Shown here piece after piece: positions 33,464 to 45,222 of a DNA stretch of 60,000 bases. Below the pieces are notes generated by a model. It was given only the letters and a program-made list of their open reading frames with translations. It was not told the origin of the DNA and did no database searches. This DNA is from Adiantum capillus-veneris (Eukaryota > Streptophyta > Polypodiopsida > Polypodiales > Pteridaceae). Each line of letters begins with the position of its first letter. Within the stretch, counting starts at the first letter, position 1. The translations under genes were made by a program, and so were the position numbers. The DNA lies in NCBI GenBank assembly GCA_014529385.2, contig CM043944.1, forward strand, positions 91,631,914 through 91,691,913, read 5' to 3'.

Positions 33464-34322
33464 GGGCCGGAAGATGATAAGAGGATTGACTTGGACAAAC
33501 AGGGAGAAGAACTAAAGGCAACATATATTGCTACAAATCTAACTCCTGATGAAGAAGAAATTCTTATCCAAACACTCTAGCAGTATAAAGATGTTTTCAT
33601 GTGGCCTTACAAGGATCTTGAGGTAGTTGATCCTGAAATATGCCAACCTACAGTAACCCTTAAGTCTAATGATAAACCAAGTCATCAACATCCCTATATG
33701 TACAATGAGATATTTGCAAAAAAAAAGGAGAAAATTGAGAAACTTAAGGAAGCAAGAGTTATCTATGAGATAGGACACACAGACTATGTATAGCCCATTG
33801 CGGTAGTACCTAAAAAGAACAGAAATTTGAGAGTATGCGTAAATATAAAAAAAGTAAATTCTGCTACTATAAGGGACAATTATTTACTTAACCAATTGGC
33901 TATTAAACTTGACAACCAACATAAGATTGCCTTTGCCACAAGAATACCGTCTTCGAATATTTTTGAAAATCTACAAGGATGACTTGTGTGTGCATTCTCT
34001 TTTACAAGATGACCATATCAAGTATCTTAAAAAGGTAATAAAAAGAGTCAAACATACAGGATTTTCCTAAATCCAGAACATTGTGTATTTGTGGTTAAAC
34101 AAGGTAAAATTCTAGGTCACATCATATCCAAGAATGAAATATCCATAGATATGGACAAAATCTAAGTGATTATTGAGCTACTATGACCAATGACTACTAG
34201 AGAAGTGCAGTCTTTCATGGGACATTGTGGATATTGTCGTAGATTTATCTATATGTATATCGTGATTACACGACCTCTCTACAGTTTAATCACTATTTTC
34301 ATATGGATCGATGAATGTGAGA
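33464..34322 (+). pseudogene. Gypsy C (old), reverse transcriptase part
   Basis: The reading resumes after copia B with EDDKRIDLDKQGEELKATY and LTPDEEEILIQTL, the linker before RT. RT blocks follow: PKKNRNLRVCVNIKKVNSAT, then after a deletion a YKDD-type catalytic region (DDLCVHS), NPEHCVFVVKQGKILGHIIS and a REVQSFMGHCGYCRRFI block. Several stops and frameshifts occur. Gypsy G interrupts it at 34322, within the RT-RNase H junction (WIDEC). Sequence style differs from gypsy G/F, so C is a different lineage. Confidence 0.85.
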
Positions 34323-35909
34323 TGTAACATTTAATGGCCTAGTAACTTGTGTGTACCGGAAAATAGCATGAACATAGTGAGCATTTCATTAGAATAGATT
34401 CCTAATGAGATTAACAAGAGTGCTTGGGTGGCGAGAGCAACAGAAAGCATAACACCTAGTTAGATAGCATGAACAATATTTCAAAAAAAAGAGAAATTAA
34501 GCAATTGACAACAGTTGAGGACCGGATTTGCATGGAGCCGGTCCCCCCTCCAAAAGGCTTTGTATTATGGTTTCTCCCATCAAGAGAGACATTTTACAAT
34601 GCAATTTCTTGTGTTCCTTCAATACTAGCTAGTGCAATGAAGATGGAAACTTCATGCACTTATGCAAAACACTCATCAAACACAACATCAATTCCCTCAC
34701 GGTCTCAGACCCAAGACCTCACACTTTCAAAGATGGTGAGAGCTAGCGGGGTATGAGAGTAGATTGAGAGGAAGAAGGAGTATTCTTATGAGAAATATGT
34801 ACATTTCCTCACATAATCACTCATATTAGCATAGCTTAGCTTAGCAATTAGCATGGTAGAGGAGATGAGCATGCATTGAAGCTTGGCTCTTGGTTGGATT
34901 TGCATCACAAAGCCAAGAGTTGTTGGTGTAGGCCTCCCTTCTCACAAGCTTGGAGTAGGTGGTAAGCTTTCCATTAAAGCTTGAGAAGGAGAGAAAGTAT
35001 TGTTTACTTCACGCATGAGCTAGTGTGAGTGTGTAGGTGATAATGCCTTTGAAAAATCAGCCCCCTCTCTCTCTTGGTCGACCCCTCTTGTTATTTGCTC
35101 TTGCTAACTTCCTATTGGACCTCCCTAGGCTTAGCCAATGGTAATTAAGCAACATAAGTGATAGCCTTCTGACACGTGTCCCCCTTTCCCCTTTTGTGAG
35201 AGCTTTAGGTAATTATTTAATTCAACTAAACTCCCATTGGACCCCTTTGCCTCGTGGCCAATAGGAATCAGGCAAGCCATTGGGTTGCTGAATGCTCATT
35301 GGTCCCCTTGGGAGACTGTCCAATAGTCTTCCAGAGAGCTTTATTCTTATTGGTTCTTTTATTAAGTGTTTTTAAATTAATTAAACTAGATTTACTCTAG
35401 CCTAATTCTCATTGGTCCACCTCCAAGGCCATCCAATAGGAATTGGGTACACCTTGTGGGCATCTGGGCTAGGGAGCTGACATGTGTCCCTCATTCCCTT
35501 TGTGTAAAGGGAGCTTGTGTGTGTGTGTGTGTTTCTCTCTCATCCCCTACTTGCAAGGCTCGCCCCCTCCTATGTAGAGATTGATAAAGACTTTTGGGAC
35601 ACACACAAAGCATCCAATTCCCCCCATGTTTGACCTTTGAACACAACCTTTGAATTTTGGAACCTTAGCATTTTGGAAGTCTTAATGGGTTGAACCTTAG
35701 GGTCTTTTAAGCCCATTGTTGCACATGGATCTTTTACAGATGGCCCCCCCCTTTGGATCCCTATTTTCCCTCCTTTGGATCCCTATTGTGGCCGGTCTGC
35801 TAGCTTAACCAATATTATAGCTTTTTCTCCCCTGGCACTTCCCCATATTAAATGATCAGTTTAACATGAGAAAATCATTTAGGAGAATTAGATATTGATT
35901 ATTATGACA
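34323..35909 (-). repeat. 3' LTR of gypsy G
   Basis: It begins TGTAACATTTAATGG and ends GATTATTATGACA on the plus strand. The homologous LTRs at 48 and 54121 have the same block order in reverse. It includes a short GT run near 35516 and several CCAAT/ATTGG boxes. Confidence 0.95.
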
Positions 35910-35925
35910 TTACCTCTCTCTTCAA
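35910..35925 (-). other. Polypurine tract of gypsy G
   Basis: The minus strand reads TTGAAGAGAGAGGTAA directly before the 3' LTR. The equivalent at 54103-54120 reads ATTTCAAGAGAGGTGA. Confidence 0.75.
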
Positions 35926-36261
35926 ATCGTAGTCGTCCTCGACTATGGGGTAGAGAAGATAACGCATATTCATTAGTCCTTTTCTTAGCGGGTAGAGGAT
36001 CCCTATGTTACCCTACGATATCATTCCAGAATTGATGACTAGTCCATTTGGCGCTTGAGAGCCTGAGGCTGTCGCAAGCTTGTCTGCACATTAGTCCTAT
36101 CATCTTCGATAGTAGAGTGACAAGCTCTACTTGGTGTTCGGGAGACGTCTTCTTCGCAAACTTATCTAAGCATACATACTACTTCATTTTTGTGCACAAT
36201 AAAGAAAAAGAGAGTCTTATAGGACAAAAATTTTGTTCATTTTTAACATTTGTACATTTGC

Positions 36262-37221
36262 TTACTCTTGGGAAGCATTGTAAGCATTGACAAGGTTTAG
36301 GTTATCCTTTAATTGTATGCCTTGCATCCATCTAGCATCTTCAAAAGGATAACTCTTAAACTTGATAAGATATCGTCGGATAGTCTTACCGCCTCTTAGT
36401 ACCTTGTCTTCATGTTGGAGAATGGACTCGGGCTGCAACACCTCTTCTTGGTCCTCGATCTCCCGTGGGTCTTCAATAGTTGGTTCTTGAGGTGGCTCTC
36501 CTTTGTAAGGCTTTAGTAGGCTCACATGGAAAGCATTGTGTATGAGCCAATGGTTGGGCAACTTGAGTTGATAGGCCATCTCATTGATTGGCCTAAGAAT
36601 CTGAAAAGGACCATCGTATCTTTTTGCTAACTTAGCATGATACTTTTGGTGTCCGGTAGGATTCTTGCCCGTCGTGTGCCTTAATCGAGCCTTGGGAAAT
36701 TTAAGTAAGACCCAATCATTTTCTTTAAAGGCTTGGGCTCTTCTGTGCTTGTCATCAGCAGCCTTTTGCCTTTGCTGTGAGATAGAGATAACATCCTTAA
36801 TCTTTTGGAAAGATTCTTGTAGGTCTCGGCTATACTCATCTGCAACGAAGATCTTCCCGTGTACCTTAAGTAGCAAGGGACTTTTTGATCTTCCCTCAAT
36901 TATCTCAAAAGGTGCTTTTCCCGTGGAAGTATGTACAGTGTTATTGTAGGCATACTCCACTAAGGGTAAGTACTTCTCCCATTGGGATCTTTGATCTACT
37001 TCCGTTACATAGGCTTTTAGTAGATCGAGAATTGTTAGGTTAGCTATTTCACTTTGGCCATCCGTTTGCGGGTGATAGGCCGAAGAGAAGTTTAGCCTTG
37101 TTCCTAAATTCTCAAAGAGACCCTTCCAGAAGTTACTGGTCATTCTAGGATCTCTATCCGACACTATGGACATTGGCAAGCCATTGTACTTGAAGATTTG
37201 TGAAATGAAGAGGGTTGCCAT
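36262..37221 (-). pseudogene. Gypsy G integrase core and chromodomain-like tail
   Basis: A frame of 319 codons. Residues 1-130 hold the later rve core (FKYNGLPMSIVSDRDPRMTS with the second catalytic Asp, and AYHPQTDGQSEIANLT with the catalytic Glu). Residues 190-250 hold the GPY/F module (LAKRYDGPFQI). Residues 270-315 resemble a chromodomain (EDKVLRGGKTIRRYLIKFK, then EDARWMQ), which would direct integration to particular chromatin. The frame is complete at its C-terminus. Its N-terminal half lies in another frame at 37164-38051. Confidence 0.9.
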
Positions 37222-38051
37222 TTGATGGGCTTTGATAGTCTTTTTGACAGGTATAAAATGAGCTTGTTTACTGACCTGTCTACTATCGGCCGTATTCCCG
37301 TATTCCCATGGATAGACTTAGGCAATCCAAAGATAAAATCCATGGATATGCTCTCCCATGGTGAATTAGGGATTGGCAAAGGTTGAAGCAGTCCAGGTTG
37401 CTTCCCTCTATCAAACTTTGTCTTTTGGCATACCACACATTTAGAAACATACTCTTGTATGTTTGCTTTCATGGTAGGCCAATAGAAATATGTTTCAATC
37501 CCCTTTAGGGTAGACTGAATCCCTCTATGCCCTACATAAGGAGGAGCATGAGATTCATACATTATTTTCTCACGTAGTGAGCTAGTAACGCATAATCTAT
37601 TGCCATAGAGAAGATAACCATCTTGTAAAGTAAATGGTTCCTCTTTCTTCCCTAGTGCAAGGGCTGAAATCACATCTCTAAAATCGGGATCAATAGCATA
37701 CTCATCTATAAAAGACTCATCTATCAAAGAAGATAGATCATTGTGAGTTGCTATGGAAACCGCATTCACTCTAGGTCGTCTTGAGAGTGCATCGGCTACT
37801 TGATTATGCTTGCCAACAACATGAGCAATATGAAAATGAAATTGCGAAAGAAAGTTTGCCCACCTCATTTGTTTGTCGGAGAGCTTGGTCCGCGTCATGA
37901 AGTACTTAAGACTTTGGTGATCCGTTTGCAGAATGAAAGGAGTCCCCAATAAATAGTGCTTCCATGAGTCTAAGGCATGTAGAACTGCAATGAATTCCTT
38001 TTCATATATGCCTAGAGCTTGCTCAACAGGGTCGATTCCTTCGACTTTCAT
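37164..38051 (-). pseudogene. Gypsy G RNase H and integrase N-terminal part
   Basis: A frame of 295 codons. RNase H comes first (GIYEKEFIAVLHALDSWKHY, TDHQSLKYF, HVVGKHNQVADALSRR), then the integrase zinc finger (HAPPYVGHRG..., VSKCVVCQKTK) and the start of the core with SMDFIFGLPKS (first catalytic Asp). A frameshift near 37270 throws the rest out of frame, and the integrase continues at 36262-37221. Confidence 0.9.
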
Positions 38052-38664
38052 AGCCTATGGCGTGCCCTTCTTGAAGCAAAACAGCTCCAAGGCAATCACT
38101 ACAAGCATCGCATTGGAGTGCAAATGGCTTTGAGAGATCCGGTAGTGTAAGCACAGGTTGAGAGATAAGCTTTTTGAAAGCATTTTTCTCCTTGGTAGAC
38201 CATGTGTACCTAACGTTTTTCTTTATTAGGTCATGTAATGGTCCTGCTATTAGTGAGAAATTTTCTATGAAGCGTCTATAGTATGCGCACATACCTATAA
38301 ATCTTCTTAACTCATGAAGATTCCTTGGTTTAGGCCATCCTTTTATTACCTCTAACTTTGATGGATCCATTTGGATGCCATCTTGAGAGATAATGTGACC
38401 TAAATACTGAATCTCTTGTAAGAAAAATGCACTTTTCTTTCGATTAACATAAAGTTTATTCTCTCTTAGAACTTGAAATATTACCTGGAGGTGTCGCTTG
38501 TGTTCATCTAATGAATTAGAGTAGATGATAATATCATCAAAGAACACTCCAGTAAAGGTTTGGTGAGGCCTGAATAGCTTCTCTATCAAGCGGTTGAATG
38601 TGGCTGGTGCATTGGTCAAGCCAAACGGCATGACAATGTATTCGTAAAGACCAACGTAGTGCAA
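38023..38664 (-). pseudogene. Gypsy G reverse transcriptase, catalytic half
   Basis: The frame holds LYEYIVMPFGLTNAPATFNR (RT block D), the catalytic FFDDIIIYS at residues 41-49, LGHIISQDGI and LHELRRFIGMCAYYRRFI, leading into RNase H (FALQCDACSDCLGAVL). Phe at the X of xDD is unusual (mostly Ile, Val or Leu). Compared with gypsy F, one T is lost near 38653, which breaks the frame from the RT first half. A second shift near 38040 separates it from RNase H. Confidence 0.9.
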
Positions 38665-40217
38665 AATGCGGTCTTTACAATGTCTTGATCAACTATCCTT
38701 ATTTGATGATAGCCACTTTTTAGGTCAATCCTACTGAAGTAGGTGGACCCTTGTAGCTTATCAAATAGGTCTTCTACCTGTGGAACGGGAAACCTATTTT
38801 TGATAGTGATCCTATTTAGTACTCTATAGTCAACACACATATGATATGTGCCGTCTTTCTTTTGCACTAGTAGCACAAGAGAACAAAATGGAGATGAGCT
38901 AGGCCTAACCATGCCCTTATCAACTAACTCATGCACTTGCCGCATAATCTCCTCTTGTTGAGCTTGAGAAACTCTATAAGGAGGTTTGTTAGGCGGTGAA
39001 CTTCCTGGAAGAAGTTCAATTGCATGGTCATCATTGCCTCGTTTAGGAGGGAGCTCACAAGGGATGTCAACTATAAAGACATCTTGAAACCCCTTGAGAA
39101 AATTGGATAACTCTAATTCCTTTTGATTGTGTATATTTTCTTTTGCTAAAACATTAGATTCATTTTTAGAATCTTTAACAAAAATCATGTACACAGAAAT
39201 AGAGCTCTTTATTGACTTGTTGAAAGCTTGTGTATGTACAATGGGTATAGTGTTACCCATCTCCTTAGCATCTATATACATATCTTTTTCCCTGAACTTA
39301 AAGGAGATTCTCCTTTCAGGGAATTTAACATTGGCAGCCATGCGATCAAACCATGGTGCCCCTAGGATTACATCCTCATGCTTGAGAGGAGAGATAAAGA
39401 AGTTTTCTTTGTCCACATAGCTTTGGACATGGAGCCTCAATTTCCCAATTAAGGGAGTGACTGAAGCTTCTCGCCCCTTGAAAGCACCGTCTGTGGGTAG
39501 GACATCTCCCATCTCGTAGGTTTGTATGCCTAGCTTGGTGGCCAACTCTATAGATATAAAATTATGAGTAGAACTGGGGTCAAAGAGAATAAAAGCATCA
39601 TGTTCTCTTACCTTTCCCCAAGCATGGCATAGAGGAGATCCTTTGTGGTGAGTTTCCTCCTCTTGGATTTGGACCAAGGTACCTCTAGGAGGATCATGGC
39701 GGTTGTTCTTTTGTGGAGAAGCGCGGTACGCATGCCCTTGTTTGCCGCACTTGAAACACCGGTTATCCTTGCAATAACGCTCAAGCTCTTCAGGAGAGAG
39801 TTTATTTTTGCCTTTGTAAACTCCCTTCTCTTTAGCTTTGATGGAGTTGCCCTTAGGAGACTTTTGGACATTGTCCTTCCCCTTAGGCTCATTAGAACCC
39901 TTGTTTTCAGGGAGCTTAGAATTCCTCTTAGCTCTTGTTTGGAAATTTATTCGAGAGGCCACCATAGTATGATGTATTACTACCGATATGGTGTGTGGCC
40001 TTTGGGAGTTGACATACTCCGCCATTTCTTCGGTTAAACCCGCACAAAATTGCTGCTTTTTCTCTTCAAAATCTAACTTTTTGAAGACAGTGGCTTTGAG
40101 TTGTAGGTCCCAAAACTTGTCTACATATTTGTGGATGGATTCATAGGGAGAGAGCTTCAAGCTTCGCCATTCGGTGAGTACTTTTTCTTTGGCATCGATG
40201 GCCAAAAACTGCTTCAT
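38616..40217 (-). pseudogene. Gypsy G gag C-terminus, zinc knuckle, protease and RT first half
   Basis: A frame of 533 codons. Residues 1-100 finish the gag core (KQFLAIDAKEKVLTEWRSLK). Residues 154-167 are a knuckle with the last Cys replaced (CFKCGKQGHAYRAS). Residues 209-320 are protease (active-site region LFDPSSTHNF in place of the usual DxGST; EDVILGAPWF). Residues 413-515 are RT to YFSRIDLKSGYHQI. It shifts frame at about 38653. Confidence 0.9.
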
Positions 40218-40228
40218 AATGGAAGCTC

Positions 40229-41203
40229 TTAAAGCTTTCCATGTTCGTGGAGCTTCACCGTTGGCCCTAGGCTAGACCACCATTGTCTGGCGGACTTTTG
40301 AAAGTGCATAGCTACATGGCGTAGCTTAGAGGACTCTGTGAAGCCCTCATCTCCAAATGCCGCATCAAATTGTTGGATAAAGGCCAAGACTTTGTTCGTA
40401 GCACCAAAAGTGCCATCATAGGTAAGGAAAGAGATGCTCTTCCCTCCCTCTTTGAACTTGTTGAGCTTGGATGACCTCTTCCATGCGGCATAGGATTTCC
40501 TATGGCCTCTTCTTTTTGATGGTTCAAAGGTTGCACCATCACTTTCTTTAGAAGATGAAGAATTTGAGGAAGATGTAGAAGAGGGTGACCTCTTTCTCGC
40601 CTTTTTCTTGCCTTGATCTTTGTTGTCTTGACCATCACTTTCATAAGAGGAAGAGGATAAAGAAGATGGAGAAGAGGGTGTCCTCTTTCTCGCCTTTTTC
40701 TTCTCTTGCTTTTTGTCATCTCTCTTTGAAGTATGGTGTGGAGAAGTATGCGATGGTCTTCTCCGTTTTGGAGGTGATGGAGAGCGTTTAGCCCACCGTC
40801 TTCGTGGAGCCATCTCCGTCGAGGTGGCGGGAGACTCACTTCTTTCTTGTTCCTTTGGTGGAGGCTCTTGAATTCTCCTTTGAGAAGGAGATGTGTCATC
40901 AAGGAGCAAATTTCTGAGCCCTTCATAGGGATCCTCTTCTTCTTCCCGAATCGGAGGGAGACCTTTTTTGGAAGTCTCGCAAGGAGGCTTCCTAGGTGTT
41001 CTCTTGTCATGGTGGGGACCTTGGAGAATCCCATGAGCACGAAGCTGCCATTGCACTTCACTTTGGAGGGATGGATTGCCCATGGCTTGTTGAAGCCTAG
41101 AAACAAGATAGTTAACAAGAATTGGGGCATCATTAGTAGCTTGCTCATTAGCAAAATCAAAGTTATCAACATTAATTTCACTCTCTTTACTATTGTCAGC
41201 CAT
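40229..41203 (-). pseudogene. Gypsy G gag with Arg/Ser-rich N-terminal extension
   Basis: ATG at 41203, 5' to 3' after PBS and leader. Residues 1-60 are a conserved family head (NVDNFDFANE, LQQAMGNP). Residues 131-232 are rich in Ser, Arg and Lys (RRRWAKRSPSPPKRRR), with a repeated unit KKKARKR(T/S)PSS at about 168-191 and 198-223. Residues 253-312 start the Retrotrans_gag core (SISFLTYDGTFGATNKVLAF, ARQWWSSL). The frame ends at 40229 by a shift near 40262 and continues at 40217. The RS-rich part could bind RNA or splicing factors, which is an inference. Confidence 0.9.
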
Positions 41204-41607
41204 TCTAACAACTTTTAGGTGTATAGTTTTTAGGTGTACTTTTGCACTTCAAGCCCTAGTTGCTACTCCTCCTTACCCCTTTAGTAAAAGCACTCAAGCT
41301 ACTGTACATGTGGCTCGAATACCATTAATTGCAAGGAATAGAAGAGAGCATCGTTCAACACCAAAACAGCACCGGCTCTTGTCAAGCTTCTAATAGATCC
41401 ATAGTGGTTAAGCCGTAGGCAAGCCCCGTAGGACTCCACTATTAAGACCATAGCTCTCGACGGTGATGCCCTGTTAACTGCACAAAGGCAGGCGCACTGC
41501 AAGGCTGAAAAATCCCTATTCTACTTACTCACATGCAATTAATAGTACCAACCATTTATAGCTAGCTTGAGGACCTCCCTTCTTGAGCAAGAAAAGAGAA
41601 GCCTTGT

Positions 41608-41619
41608 GCTCTGATATCA
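41608..41619 (-). other. Primer binding site of gypsy G (tRNA-iMet variant)
   Basis: The minus strand reads TGATATCAGAGC one base from the LTR. It differs from the exact TGGTATCAGAGC at one position. Confidence 0.88.
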
Positions 41620-41620
41620 A

Positions 41621-43210
41621 TGTAACATTTAATGGCCTAGTAACTTGTGTGTACCCGGAAATAGCATGAACATAGTGAGCATTTCATTAGAATAGATTCC
41701 TAATGAGATTAACAAGAGTGCTTGGGTGGAGAGAGCAACAAAAAGCATAACACCTAGTTAGATAGCATGAACAATATTTCAAAAAAAAAAGAGAAATTAA
41801 GCAATTGACAACAGTTGAGGACCGGATTTGCATGGAGCCGGTCCCCCCTCCAAAAGGCTTTGTATTATGGTTTCTCCCATCAAGAGAGACATTTTACAAT
41901 GCAATTTCTTGTGTTCCTTCAATACTAGCTAGTGCAATGAAGATGGAAACTTCATGCACTATGAAAAACACTCATCAAACACAACATCAATTCCCTCACG
42001 GTCTCAGACCCAAGACCTCACACACTTTCAAAGATGGTGAGAGCTAGCGGGGTATGAGAGTAGATTGAGAGGAAGAAGGAGTATTCTTATGAGAAATATG
42101 TACATTTCCTCACATAATCACTCATATTAGCATAGCTTAGCTTAGCAATTAGCATGGTAGAGGAGATGAGCATGCATTGAAGCTTGGCTCTTGGTTGGAT
42201 TTGCATCACAAAGCCAAGAGTTGTTGGTGTAGGCCTCCCTTCTCAAAAGCTTGGAGTAGGTGGTAAGCTTTCCATTAAAGCTTGAGAAGGAGAGAAAGTA
42301 TTGTTTACTTCATGCATGAGCTAGTGTGAGTGTGTAGGTGATAATGCCTTTGAAAAATCATCCCCCTCTCTCTCTTGGTCGACCCCTCTTGCTATTTGCT
42401 CTTGCTAACATCCTATTGGACCTCCCTAGGCTTAGCCAATGGTAATTAAGCAGCATAAGTGATAGCCTTCTGACACGTGTCCCCCTTTCCCCTTTTGTGA
42501 GAGCTTTAGGTAATTATTTAATTCAACTAAACTCCCATTGGACCCCTTTGCCTCGTGGCCAATAGGAATCAGACAAGCCATTGGGCTGCTGAATGCTCAT
42601 TGGTCCCCTTGGGAGACTGTCCAATAGTCTTCCAGAGAGCTTTATTCTTATTGGTTCTTTTATTAAGTGTTTTTAAATTAATTAAACTAGATTTACTCTA
42701 GCCTAATTCTCATTGGTCCACCTCCAAGGCCATCCAATAGGAATTGGGTACACCTTGTGGGCATCTGGGCTAGGGAGCTGACATGTGTCCCTCATTCCCT
42801 TTGTGTAAAGGGAGCTTGTGTGTGTGTGTGTGTTTCTCTCTCATCCCCTACTTGCAAGGCTCACCCCCTCCTATGTAGAGATTGATAAAGACTTTTGGGA
42901 CACACACAAAGCATCCAATTCCCCCCATGTTTGACCTTTGAACACAACCTTTGAATTTTGGAACCTTAGCATTTTGGAAGTCTTAATGGGTTGAACCTTA
43001 GGGTCTTTTAAGCCCATTGTTGCACATGGATCTTTTACAAATGGCCCCCCCCTTTGGATCCCTATTTTCCCTCCTTTGGATCCCTATTGTGGCCGGTCTG
43101 CTAGCTTAACCAATATTCTAGCTTTTTCTCCCCTGGCACTTCCCCATATTAAATGATCAGTTTAACATGAGAAAATCATTTAGGAGAATTAGATATTGAT
43201 TATTATGAGA
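41621..43210 (-). repeat. 5' LTR of gypsy G
   Basis: It begins TGTAACATTTAATGG and ends TATTATGAGA on the plus strand. The terminal C of the usual GACA is G, so the conserved TG/CA end is lost on this side. TGAGA follows as the target duplication. Confidence 0.95.
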
Positions 43211-43215
43211 TGAGA

Positions 43216-43420
43216 AGTCCTTTTAGACATTGAAAGAGGCATTGATTTTAGCACCTATTTTAAAAATGCTTGATTAGACAAAGATTGTCCTTGTGCCTAT
43301 AGATGCTTCATTGTTTGCAATAAGATGTGTTTTAGCTAAACTTAGTAAAGAAAACATGGATTTTCCGATATGCTATGCCAATAGACAACTAAATAATGCA
43401 AAAAGAAATTAGGAGGTTTA
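43216..43420 (+). pseudogene. Gypsy C (old), RNase H start
   Basis: After removal of gypsy G the gypsy C frame continues: TLKEALILAPILK, an IDASLFAIRCVLA block with the RNase H Asp, then MDFPICYANRQLNNAKRN. Stops lie within it. The resemblance fades near 43420. Confidence 0.8.
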
Positions 43421-44029
43421 ATGAAACTGACAAGAACTTCTTTATCAACAACATTATCATCCTAATATAAGCGTTTTCTTAGACAACTTACATGAAAAAC
43501 AAGATGAATATTGTTGTTCCGTGTATATAATTTGAAAATATGTAAATAAATTGACTTCCATGGGTTTTAGATGCATGGGAGCAATTGTAGCAATGTACAT
43601 ATTTCTAGCTGCTTGTTGATGGTTGTCGACATGTATATACTTTATCAGGGATCCTAGGGTGGGGTTATTAGATTTGAGTGTTTGTGACTTGTTTTACAAA
43701 CTCTTGTAGCCAGAGGTTTCACACCTTCTTAGCTAGACCATACTTTTCTTGACACATTCTTTGGTGAACCCGTAGTTGTTTGACAATTCTATTGAGCAAT
43801 ATATGCTAGTTTATGCCCAGAGAGCACACTTGATATTTTATGCATTGATTTTGTCTTGAGTTTTGCTTGAGATTTTCATCGTCGTACATATGAGACTCTT
43901 TTGGATTTTTTCCACGAGTCCTCTAGTTTTCTTATCACACTCTTTTGAATTGACATTGCAATGATTTTGTTGAGTTTCTAGTTGAGATTTTGATCTCTGA
44001 ACATAGGATACTTTGTCAAAATTTCAATA
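43421..44029. other. Unassigned sequence between gypsy C and copia D
   Basis: No gene is visible. It should hold the decayed rest of gypsy C and/or the leader of copia D. No LTR end, PBS or PPT could be recognised. Confidence 0.5.
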
Positions 44030-44040
44030 TGGAAGCAATG

Positions 44041-44760
44041 TATGCTTGATGTCTTGGTCAATAAGGGGCTTGCAATGCCATTGAAAGAGCATAAAGAGGG
44101 TGTTTACACTAATGATGAGTGGGAGGAGCTTCATTCTTGTGCTATGGTAACCATTCACCTACACCTTGGTGAGTCCATTTTCTTTACGATTATGGACAAG
44201 ACTTATTGCAAAGGAATTATGGGAGTCATTATGCTCAGCTTGGGATAGTAAGTGTGCATCAAAAAAAGTGCTTTTTATGAAGAAGCTTATGCGTTTGAGT
44301 ATGAAAGAGGGTAGAAGAGTCAGCTCACATTTGAACAAGTTCAATAGTGTTTTCACATAATTGATTTCTAAAGGGTTAAATTTTGATGATGAAATGAAAG
44401 CCATTTTCTTGCTATGCTCTTTGCTTGCATATGGGATACATTTAACGCTACCATTAGTAACTCTAACCCTCAAGGCAAGCTTGTTTTTAGTGAAGTTACT
44501 AGTGCTTTGCTCACGAAAGAGATTTGACATCAATCTCTTGATACTGGTGGGCATGATGATGCATATATGGCTAGCGGAAGTGCCCAGACAAAGCATCAAT
44601 GGCAAAGAGGTCGTAGTCATAATCGTGGTCGTTGTCAGGATTGCAAGAATGGGACATGACACAAGGAACATTAAATGCTACCATTATCACAAGAAAGGGC
44701 ACATGAAGAAAGATTGTCATTTACATTGTAAAGAGAAAAGGGTAAATCCATTTTTGTAAG
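44041..44760 (+). pseudogene. Copia D gag
   Basis: Frames 44042-44248, 44166-44360 and 44361-44759 give gag (retrotran_gag_2 pattern): NDEWEELHSCAMVTIHLHLG, then KVLFMKKLMRLSMKEGRRVS and FDDEMKAIFLLCSL. A knuckle remnant CYHYHKKGHMKKDC has Tyr in place of the second Cys. Frames are split by shifts and stops. Confidence 0.85.
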
Positions 44761-44899
44761 TCCTACACCTCCTAAAAACAGTGTGAAGATAGAGGAGCTC
44801 AATATTGTTGAGTCTTCACATGTTGATGTTTTTCCTGATGTGAAGTATCCATAAGATCTACCAGTTTTCACTTTTGATTTGAGTCCAGAGGTGTTATTA

Positions 44900-45222
44900 A
44901 CTCTCGATGAATGATATGCACAGAATTAGATTATTGACTCAGGTGCCAATTTTCATGTTACTCCTCACAAGGAGTGGTTCTCTAGTTATGCTTCCACACT
45001 TGGGTAAGTTAAGTTGGGTGATTCTCATCAGCTTGAGATATGTGGCATTAGAGATGTGAAGTTGTTTATGCGCAATGGTATCGAGTTTATGCTACAATGT
45101 GTTAGACATGTATCAAAGCTAACTAAGAGCTTGATTTTAGTAGGAAATCTTGATGACCTTGGATACACTACCGTGTTTGGAAATGGTTCCTGGATAATAA
45201 AAAAAGGTAACTTGGTCATGCT
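44900..45222 (+). pseudogene. Copia D protease
   Basis: The motif IIDSGANFHVTPHKEWF keeps the DSGA active site. It is followed by KLGDSHQLEICGIRDVKLF and LILVGNLDDLGY. The part ends at ATGCT, the target of copia A2, and goes on after 50539. Confidence 0.85.

Larger units (their letters stand above)
34323..43210 (-). mobile_element. Gypsy G, full-length Ty3/gypsy element (youngest in window)
   Basis: Two LTRs of 1587 and 1590 bp are nearly identical (about 15-20 differences counted by eye). They bound gag, protease, RT, RNase H and integrase on the minus strand. The duplication TGAGA flanks it (34318-34322 and 43211-43215) inside gypsy C. Integrase lies after RNase H, and a chromodomain-like tail is present, as in chromoviruses. 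At least four frameshifts break gag-pol, so this copy is not autonomous. Confidence 0.95.

Noticed and set aside
44159-44671. Minus-strand frame of 170 codons
   Set aside because: It is the antisense of copia D gag, whose protein motifs are clear on the plus strand.
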